Of a DNA stretch of 5,117 bases, positions 4,321-5,117 are shown piece by piece. A model generated the notes under the pieces. It was not told the DNA's origin and made no database searches. It saw nothing but the letters and a program-made list of their open reading frames with translations. Numbering within the stretch: position 1 is the first letter of the stretch; the number at the start of each line of letters is the position of its first letter. The position numbers were made by a program, and so were the translations under genes. The DNA is from Betaproteobacteria bacterium (GTDB taxonomy: Bacteria; Pseudomonadota; Gammaproteobacteria; Burkholderiales; SG8-41), in contig JAHFRO010000176.1 of the NCBI GenBank assembly GCA_023266245.1, forward strand, positions 1-5,117, in the 5' to 3' direction.

Positions 4321-5117
4321 ATGACGCCTGCAATTCAAGTCGAGCAGGTTTCCAAGAATTACGGCGCTTTGCAGGCGCTTGCGGAGGTCAGCCTCGAGAT
4401 CGCGCCCGGCGAATTCTTCGGACTGCTCGGCCCCAACGGCGCGGGCAAGACCACGCTCATCAACATTCTCGCCGGCCTCGCGATCGCTTCGCGGGGCGGC
4501 GCGCGCGTCATGGGTTATGACGTCGTCGGCCAGTACCGCGAGGCGCGGCGCTCGCTGGGGGTGGTGCCGCAGGAGCTGGTGTTCGACCCGTTCTTCACGG
4601 TGCGCGAGGCGCTCACCTTCCAGTCCGGCTACTTCGGCATCCGCGACAACCGCGACTGGATCGAGGAGGTGATGCACCACCTCGATCTTGCCGAGAAGGC
4701 GGAGACCAACATGCGCGCGCTCTCCGGCGGCATGAAGCGGCGCGTGCTGGTGGCGCAGGCGCTGGTGCACAAGCCGCCGGTGATCGTGCTTGACGAGCCG
4801 ACCGCGGGGGTGGACGTCGAGCTGCGGCAGGCGCTGTGGAGATTCATCCGCAGGCTGAACCGCGACGGCCATACCATCGTTCTCACCACGCACTACCTGG
4901 AAGAGGCGGAGGCGCTGTGCAGCCGCATCGCCATGCTCAAGCAGGGCCGCGTCGTTGCGCTCGACACCACGCAGAACCTGCTGCGCATGCATTCGGGGTG
5001 TTACGTCGAGCTGCGGCTGCACCCGGACCGCCTGCCCGAGTCGCTGGCGCCGCTCGTCGCGCAGCGCCACGAGGGGGGGTGCCGCCTCGCGCTCAAGGAT
5101 TACAACGAGGTCGAGCG
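4321..5117 (+). CDS. ABC transporter ATP-binding protein (YadG/CcmA-like), 3' end outside window
   Basis: 265 codons are open from ATG 4321 to the right edge, and no stop is reached. Motifs of an active ABC ATPase are present: Walker A GPNGAGKTT (37-45), Q-loop Gln84 in VVPQELVFDPFFTV, signature LSGGM (134-138), Walker B VIVLDEP (154-160) with Glu159, and switch His191 in TTHYLEEAEALC. GPNGAGKTT, LSGGMKRR and HYLEEAE together are typical of the multidrug/ABC-2 exporter class (CcmA, YadG, NodI, DrrA). Among these, E. coli YadG (about 308 aa) is the closest recalled match. The expected partner, an ABC-2 permease such as YadH, would lie just downstream. The substrate is unknown. The gene is separated from mlaB by 138 nt with inverted repeats, so it may be a separate unit or an attenuated part of the operon. 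The ATG is required for a normal N-terminus (IQVEQVSKNYG), yet the sequence before it is pyrimidine-rich with no Shine-Dalgarno. Confidence 0.92.
   Translation, partial: MTPAIQVEQVSKNYGALQALAEVSLEIAPGEFFGLLGPNGAGKTTLINILAGLAIASRGGARVMGYDVVGQYREARRSLGVVPQELVFDPFFTVREALTFQSGYFGIRDNRDWIEEVMHHLDLAEKAETNMRALSGGMKRRVLVAQALVHKPPVIVLDEPTAGVDVELRQALWRFIRRLNRDGHTIVLTTHYLEEAEALCSRIAMLKQGRVVALDTTQNLLRMHSGCYVELRLHPDRLPESLAPLVAQRHEGGCRLALKDYNEVE

Noticed and set aside
4219..5070. 283-codon minus-strand frame opposite the ABC ATPase
   Set aside because: The plus strand encodes all ABC motifs. The antisense frame begins in ATPase coding sequence and ends in the repeat array with a repeat-derived tail.

Overview
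The window is GC-rich chromosomal DNA and looks proteobacterial. Betaproteobacteria are the best guess, from gene order and protein character only; no database search was possible. It holds a complete mlaFEDCB operon on the + strand, flanked by a divergent partial gene on the left and a co-directional partial gene on the right. Mla is the retrograde phospholipid transport system that maintains outer-membrane lipid asymmetry.

Layout. Positions 1-880 (- strand) carry most of an extended SDR / NAD-dependent epimerase-dehydratase-like gene that runs off the left edge. It has a degenerate glycine motif, and Asn replaces the usual catalytic Lys of the YxxxK motif. Positions 881-1151 are a divergent intergenic region with two facing arrays of 7-bp repeats, then an AT-rich pocket with a plausible sigma70-type promoter for the operon. 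Positions 1152-4182 hold mlaF (ATPase), mlaE (permease), mlaD (MCE protein), mlaC (periplasmic lipid carrier) and mlaB (STAS protein). These are tightly packed: mlaF/mlaE overlap by 8 nt, mlaE/mlaD are 3 nt apart, and mlaC/mlaB overlap as ATGA. The one loose joint is mlaD-mlaC, where a 52-nt spacer contains another 7-bp tandem array. Positions 4183-4320 are a spacer with two facing 7-bp arrays. From 4321 to the right edge is the ATPase of a second ABC transporter (YadG/CcmA-like), cut by the window end.

How the genes work together. MlaF, MlaE, MlaD and MlaB should form the inner-membrane MlaFEDB complex: two ATPases, two permeases, an MCE hexamer and STAS subunits. MlaC should shuttle phospholipid between this complex and the outer-membrane lipoprotein MlaA, which is not encoded here. 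The downstream ATPase probably pairs with an ABC-2 type permease beyond the window.

Nothing here looks like a new defence, mobile or metabolic system. The least explained signal is a set of 7-bp tandem arrays in every non-trivial intergenic space. Several sit within a few bases of start or stop codons and take the place where a Shine-Dalgarno sequence would be expected. The altered SDR catalytic motif is the second point of interest.
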